The translations under genes were made by a program, and so were the position numbers. Shown piece by piece: positions 34,981 to 38,562 of a stretch of 38,562 nucleotides of DNA (position 1 is the first letter of the stretch; each line of letters starts with the position of its first letter). Location: NCBI GenBank assembly GCA_947386115.1, contig CANDNO010000018.1:1-38562 (forward strand), in the 5' to 3' direction. This DNA comes from an uncultured Muribaculaceae bacterium. GTDB taxonomy: Bacteria; Bacteroidota; Bacteroidia; Bacteroidales; Muribaculaceae. Below the pieces are notes generated by a model. The model was not told the DNA's origin, did not search any database, and saw only the letters and a program-made list of their open reading frames with translations.

Positions 34981-37226
34981 GAACGACCCTGGCAATACTC
35001 GCCGCTGCCATCATTGCACTGTACGGTTCGGCAGCCGATTTCGGCGGTCGCAAATACTACATAAACCCGGGACACGGTGGCCACGACAGCAACGACCGCC
35101 CCACCCCCATGCCACTGGGTGTAGAGATTTTCTACGAGAGCGACGGCAACCTGTCGCGGGGACTTCACCTGCGCGATTTCCTGCTCGCCAACAATGCACA
35201 GGTGAAAATGTCGCGCGTCACCAACACCTCGGCCGACGATCTCAACCTTTCGACAATAGCGTCGCAATCCAACTCCTACGGCGGCTACTTCATGTCGCTC
35301 CACACCAACGCCGCCAATGCCTCGGCCAACTATATCATCTCGTTCTACCGCTCATCGTCAAGTGCTCAGAATACCGAGACAATCTCAGGCGCTAAATCGA
35401 TGACACAGGCAACAGTCGACTGGCACAATACCGGCCATCTCACCAACTTCACCGCCAACGGCCGCATCTCGGGCGACTATGCCTTCTACGGTTACAACCT
35501 GGGAGTGCTTCGCACCAACAACCGTCCCGGCTATCTCGTCGAGACAACATTCCACGATTACCGCCCCGACGGCCTAAGGCTCAAGAGCGAGGTATTCAAC
35601 CGCTTCACGGCATGGCAACTTGCACGCGCCGCGCTTGCCAACAGCGGCGGCAGCGCCGGGGGCACAGGCACACTGCCCGGCTGCATCATCGGCGACATCC
35701 GCGATCTCTCCAAGGGGTGTGGCTACACCGAATATACCACCCGCGGCCGCGACAGCCATCTCGCAATCAACAATGCTACCGTCAATCTGTACGACCGGGA
35801 CGGCACGCGGGTCCAGACCATGACCACCGACAACTGCTGCAACGGAGTGTACGGATTCTTCAACCTCGCCAACGGCACATACACCATCGAAGTGATCAAA
35901 AGCGGCTACGCCACCAAGCGACACACCGTCACCGTGGCAGCCAACAATATAACCCGGCAGCTCGTCGACCTCACAGCCGGCCCTCCACCCATCGAACTTG
36001 AAGCGGGCTGGAACTTTTCGGAAAACGTCGGTAAAAAACCGGCATGGCTTGCCGATGACTGGCTCACACTGCGCAACATGTGCTACGGCGATGGCAAACT
36101 TTACATCACTTCACCATCTACGGGGAAAGTCTACATCGTCAATGCATCGACATGCGAGCTAATCAGGATGCTCGACATGACCGGAGTAACCGGCGGCACA
36201 TTCCCGCTCATGGACGTTAAGCATGTCGACGGCAAGCTCATAGGTTGCAACCTCGCCGCCAAAGCCGACGAGCCAATAAAAGTGTACGTATGGGACAACG
36301 ACAACTCGCAGGCCCGGTGCATTCTCAACACCAAGAGCCGTGGCGGCATGGCCCGCATCGGCGATACTTTCGACATTGACGGCAACCTCGATGAGGGGCG
36401 GTTGATATTTGCATTCGGCGGCGACAGCGATCACAGCAGCCACGTTGTCACATACATGCTCAGTGACGGAGTGGCCGACGAGGAACCGGTATTGCATAAA
36501 GTTACAACGGCAACAGGAGTTGCCGTCAAACTCGGCGTATCTCCCCGCGCAGTAGCCGAGACCAACCACCGCTACTGGCTCACAGGCCACAGCCAGGCCC
36601 CGGCCCTCACTGCCATGGACGGCACTATCGACAAAACGGTCAACAGCAACGCCATGGACGGCGTAATCTCCGGCAACGACTTCAAGCGCTTCATGTACAA
36701 CGGCAAGCACTACTGCATCGCCACTACCTACACGCCCCCGGCACAGGCCCCGAGCGGCAAATCGCAGACCGGCGGCAAACTCGTTCTGATGGAACGTACA
36801 ACCGACTGGAACGCGTGCGAGCTCATAGGCCGTTACCCCACGGCCGGACTCGGCTCGACCCCCAACGACTACTTCTCGACATCGGTTTGCCTCAACACCG
36901 ACGGCATCCGCTACATCGAGGCCTGGGTACTCGTAACCCGCCAGGGCCTCGCCTACTTCAAGCTCGGGACGCCACCCGAGAGCAGCGGAGTCGACGAGAT
37001 CACCACCGACGTTGAACCTCAACTCAATGTAAAGGTCACAGGCAACGGCATTATCGTCGACTCGTCGACACCCCTTAGCCATGTCGCCCTCTACAGCACG
37101 ACAGGAGCCCTCATTGCACAGCAACGGGGCAACGAGCTCTCGGTCTCACTGCCCCGCGGCATATACATTCTTGTAGCAACCGACCACACTGGCCGCCACA
37201 CATCCCTGAAAGTAAACTTGAATTAA
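34977..37226 (+). CDS. Multidomain N-acetylmuramoyl-L-alanine amidase with propeller-like region and sorting-type tail
   Basis: A signal peptide (about residues 1-20) precedes an Amidase_3 domain (about 26-220). The zinc ligands are visible: H33 in PGHGGHD, E54 in ESDGNL, H109 in SLHTNAA, and the catalytic E189 in LVETTFHD. Residues about 235-335 look like a carboxypeptidase-regulatory (CarbopepD_reg-like) beta domain with Cys pairs. Residues about 345-660 are repeat-rich and propeller-like, and residues about 670-749 resemble a T9SS type-A sorting domain (PLSHVALYSTTGALIAQQ, then LPRGIYILVAT). Amidase_3 enzymes cut the bond between MurNAc and the stem peptide. At 749 residues it is far longer than plain amidases. 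It overlaps the propeller gene by 4 nt. Confidence 0.85.
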   Translation: MRTTLAILAAAIIALYGSAADFGGRKYYINPGHGGHDSNDRPTPMPLGVEIFYESDGNLSRGLHLRDFLLANNAQVKMSRVTNTSADDLNLSTIASQSNSYGGYFMSLHTNAANASANYIISFYRSSSSAQNTETISGAKSMTQATVDWHNTGHLTNFTANGRISGDYAFYGYNLGVLRTNNRPGYLVETTFHDYRPDGLRLKSEVFNRFTAWQLARAALANSGGSAGGTGTLPGCIIGDIRDLSKGCGYTEYTTRGRDSHLAINNATVNLYDRDGTRVQTMTTDNCCNGVYGFFNLANGTYTIEVIKSGYATKRHTVTVAANNITRQLVDLTAGPPPIELEAGWNFSENVGKKPAWLADDWLTLRNMCYGDGKLYITSPSTGKVYIVNASTCELIRMLDMTGVTGGTFPLMDVKHVDGKLIGCNLAAKADEPIKVYVWDNDNSQARCILNTKSRGGMARIGDTFDIDGNLDEGRLIFAFGGDSDHSSHVVTYMLSDGVADEEPVLHKVTTATGVAVKLGVSPRAVAETNHRYWLTGHSQAPALTAMDGTIDKTVNSNAMDGVISGNDFKRFMYNGKHYCIATTYTPPAQAPSGKSQTGGKLVLMERTTDWNACELIGRYPTAGLGSTPNDYFSTSVCLNTDGIRYIEAWVLVTRQGLAYFKLGTPPESSGVDEITTDVEPQLNVKVTGNGIIVDSSTPLSHVALYSTTGALIAQQRGNELSVSLPRGIYILVATDHTGRHTSLKVNLN

Positions 37227-37269
37227 TGTTCGGTAAAATTTCAGACGAAATTTACGCCAAACCGTAGGG

Positions 37270-37286
37270 ACATGCCTTTGGCATGT
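37270..37286. terminator. Small hairpin between convergent genes
   Basis: ACATGCC (37270-37276) and GGCATGT (37280-37286) form a 7-bp hairpin with a TTT loop, followed by TTAC. It lies between the amidase stop (37226) and the thiD stop (37320) and may act as a weak terminator for the amidase unit. The sequence also resembles short palindromic words scattered in Bacteroidales genomes. Confidence 0.4.
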
Positions 37287-37319
37287 TTACTAATAATCAG
37301 ACAATTAAGCCAAGCTCGA

Positions 37320-38144
37320 CTAATCCCACTGTTTGTAAAAATGGTATACGGGCCCGTGCCCTTTGCCTATATTGTACGGTGCACCCTCGGCAATGGCATT
37401 GTGAACATAGTCGTGCGCCGCGCTGCAGGCCTCGACAAGCGGTAATCCCTTTGCCAGATTGGCCGCGATAGCCGACGACAGCGTGCACCCGGTACCGTGA
37501 GTGTTGACCGTATCAACACGCGGGGCTGTGAAACGGCAGGTAGTGTCACCGTCTACAAGCACATCGGTAATCATTCCATTATCCGAGTGTCCCCCCTTCA
37601 GGTAGACCGCAACACCAGGATAGAGCGACGCAAGCTCTCGAGCCGACTCGGCAATATCGCAGTCACGGTCTATCGTGTGTCCTAACAGAATCTCAGCCTC
37701 GGGAATGTTGGGTGTGATTACCCGGGAGCGCGGAATGAGGCATTCACTAAGCGTTGCCACGGCATCACTCTCGAGAAGGGGATCGCCCGAGGTGGCTACC
37801 ATCACAGGGTCAAGCACCACATCCGTCACCTCGGGGTACTCGTCAAGAGCGTTTCTAACGGTACGTATGAGCGACGAACTGTGCAACATACCTATCTTGA
37901 CGGCATCGGCACCTACATCACCCAGAACAGAGCGAATCTGGCCCGCAACAAACTCGTCGGGCACCGGGTGTACGCCATATACCCCGACAGTGTTCTCGTC
38001 GACAACAGCAGTTATAGCCGTTGCCGCAAATACGCCGTTGGCCGAGCATGATTTAATGTCGGCCTGAATGCCGGCGCCACCGCTCGGGTCACTTCCGGCT
38101 ATCGAAAGCACCCGTCTGTAAGTCAACTTGTTCATATCGGCCAT
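37320..38144 (-). CDS. thiD: Hydroxymethylpyrimidine/phosphomethylpyrimidine kinase
   Basis: It phosphorylates HMP and HMP-P to HMP-PP for thiamine synthesis in the cytoplasm. Family signatures are SIAGSDPSGGAGIQADIKS (near residue 15), VLDPVMVATSG, NIPEAEILLG and the anion-hole VNTHGTGCTLSSAIAANLAKG. The 274-residue length is normal. The end of tenA overlaps the start: the ATG at 38135 (Met4) forms an exact ATGA overlap with the tenA stop and may be the true start, instead of 38144. With tenA upstream it makes a thiamine salvage unit. Confidence 0.95.
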   Translation of the reverse strand: MADMNKLTYRRVLSIAGSDPSGGAGIQADIKSCSANGVFAATAITAVVDENTVGVYGVHPVPDEFVAGQIRSVLGDVGADAVKIGMLHSSSLIRTVRNALDEYPEVTDVVLDPVMVATSGDPLLESDAVATLSECLIPRSRVITPNIPEAEILLGHTIDRDCDIAESARELASLYPGVAVYLKGGHSDNGMITDVLVDGDTTCRFTAPRVDTVNTHGTGCTLSSAIAANLAKGLPLVEACSAAHDYVHNAIAEGAPYNIGKGHGPVYHFYKQWD

Positions 38145-38514
38145 TGTTCCATACGGTAAGCACTATCCCAGAACATCCATTCCAGTTTGGTACAGAGCAC
38201 AAACATGCGCGTCATCTCGGCACGTACCTCGGCTGTAGATTGCTCGGCGAGTAAATCACACGCATCGATTGCACGGCGGTTGCTCTCGGTGAACGCCGGG
38301 TCGCCGTAGGTTTCAATCCATTGGCGGTAAGGATTTCCCGTGACATCGCCGGCCTCTTTCAAGATATGCTGCCCCACGGCCCAGTACACCCAGAAGCACG
38401 GTAGAATCGCTGCAGCCTCGACCGCAACAGGCGCCGTGGCCATAGACGACAGCGTCGACGAGTAGAGCTGGCACGCGGGCGACATGCTCTGCGCCTCGCC
38501 GCGGCCCTGCAGGT
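38132..38514 (-). CDS. tenA: TenA-family thiaminase II / aminopyrimidine aminohydrolase, 5' end missing
   Basis: The remaining ~127 residues are the C-terminal half of TenA. AAAILPCFWVYWAVG holds the catalytic Cys (equivalent to Bacillus TenA Cys135), then NPYRQWIETYGDPAF, and LEWMFWDSAYRMEQWP holds the conserved Glu. The enzyme releases HMP from aminomethyl-HMP in thiamine salvage, and thiD then phosphorylates HMP. The frame seems to continue to an ATG at 38548, but those codons are Illumina adapter, so the true N-terminal half is simply absent from the assembly. Confidence 0.88.
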
Positions 38515-38562
38515 AGATCGGAAGAGCACACGTCTGAACTCCAGTCACTACCGAGGATCTCG
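38515..38562. other. Illumina TruSeq adapter contamination at contig end
   Basis: Bases 38515-38548 match the 34-nt TruSeq index-adapter sequence (begins AGATCGGAAGAGC, ends CCAGTCAC). TACCGAGG then looks like an 8-base index, and ATCTCG starts the constant sequence after the index. Translated in reverse it gives MTGVQTCALPI, a peptide familiar from contaminated database entries. This is not genomic DNA. Confidence 0.97.

Noticed and set aside
38515-38548. ATG start of tenA at 38548
   Set aside because: The codons are Illumina adapter sequence.

Overview
The window looks like the end of a draft contig from a gut Bacteroidales, most likely Muribaculaceae (family level is inference). The evidence is: Bacteroidetes promoters of the TTTG-N20-TAnnTTTG type, a b558-type menaquinol fumarate reductase operon, an abundant lipoprotein with the CKDYDDD surface-export start, a PorT-family barrel, LysM proteins, a eukaryotic-type branching enzyme, and almost no Shine-Dalgarno sequences. 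No phage, IS element, CRISPR array or resistance cassette is visible.

Layout. 1-206: two tandem tRNA-Arg(ACG) genes on the minus strand, the first cut by the contig end. 310-4299: frdCAB with promoter and terminator; FrdC carries an unusual 99-residue Cys-rich tail. 4357-7064: a LysR regulator coupled to recQ. 7103-8571: a split threonine/serine-exporter-type pair preceded by a small membrane protein whose start lies in a perfect 23-bp inverted repeat. 8657-12583: META lipoprotein, EamA transporter and glgB with its own promoter. 12588-17159: histidine kinase, serB and trpS in one minus-strand run ending in a terminator. 17216-18795: zinc/manganese-type uptake genes znuA-znuC, with an inverted repeat over the promoter and start codon and no permease gene. 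18796-21126: patatin-type outer-membrane phospholipase. 21235-23031: typA. 23114-27893: LysM/binding-fold protein, PorT-like barrel, SGNH hydrolase and MBOAT acyltransferase. 27894-28617: a gene-free stretch holding a consensus promoter, a hairpin with a T7 tract and a ~228-bp imperfect palindrome, leading to a small HTH protein. 29169-32108: 979-residue surface lipoprotein. 32405-33942: tRNA-Pro(TGG) followed 28 nt later by an exported bleomycin-hydrolase-type peptidase. 34033-37226: a PD40 propeller protein coupled to a multidomain amidase. 37320-38514: thiD and a truncated tenA (thiamine salvage). 38515-38562: Illumina adapter sequence, not genome.

How it fits together: most genes are housekeeping (anaerobic respiration, translation, serine and glycogen metabolism, thiamine salvage) mixed with envelope genes. 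The least explained items are the Cys-rich FrdC tail, the structured leader before the HTH gene, the inverted repeats over the start codons of the exporter operon and znuA, and the amidase/propeller/sorting-tail protein. All functional statements come from motifs read by eye; no database search was run.
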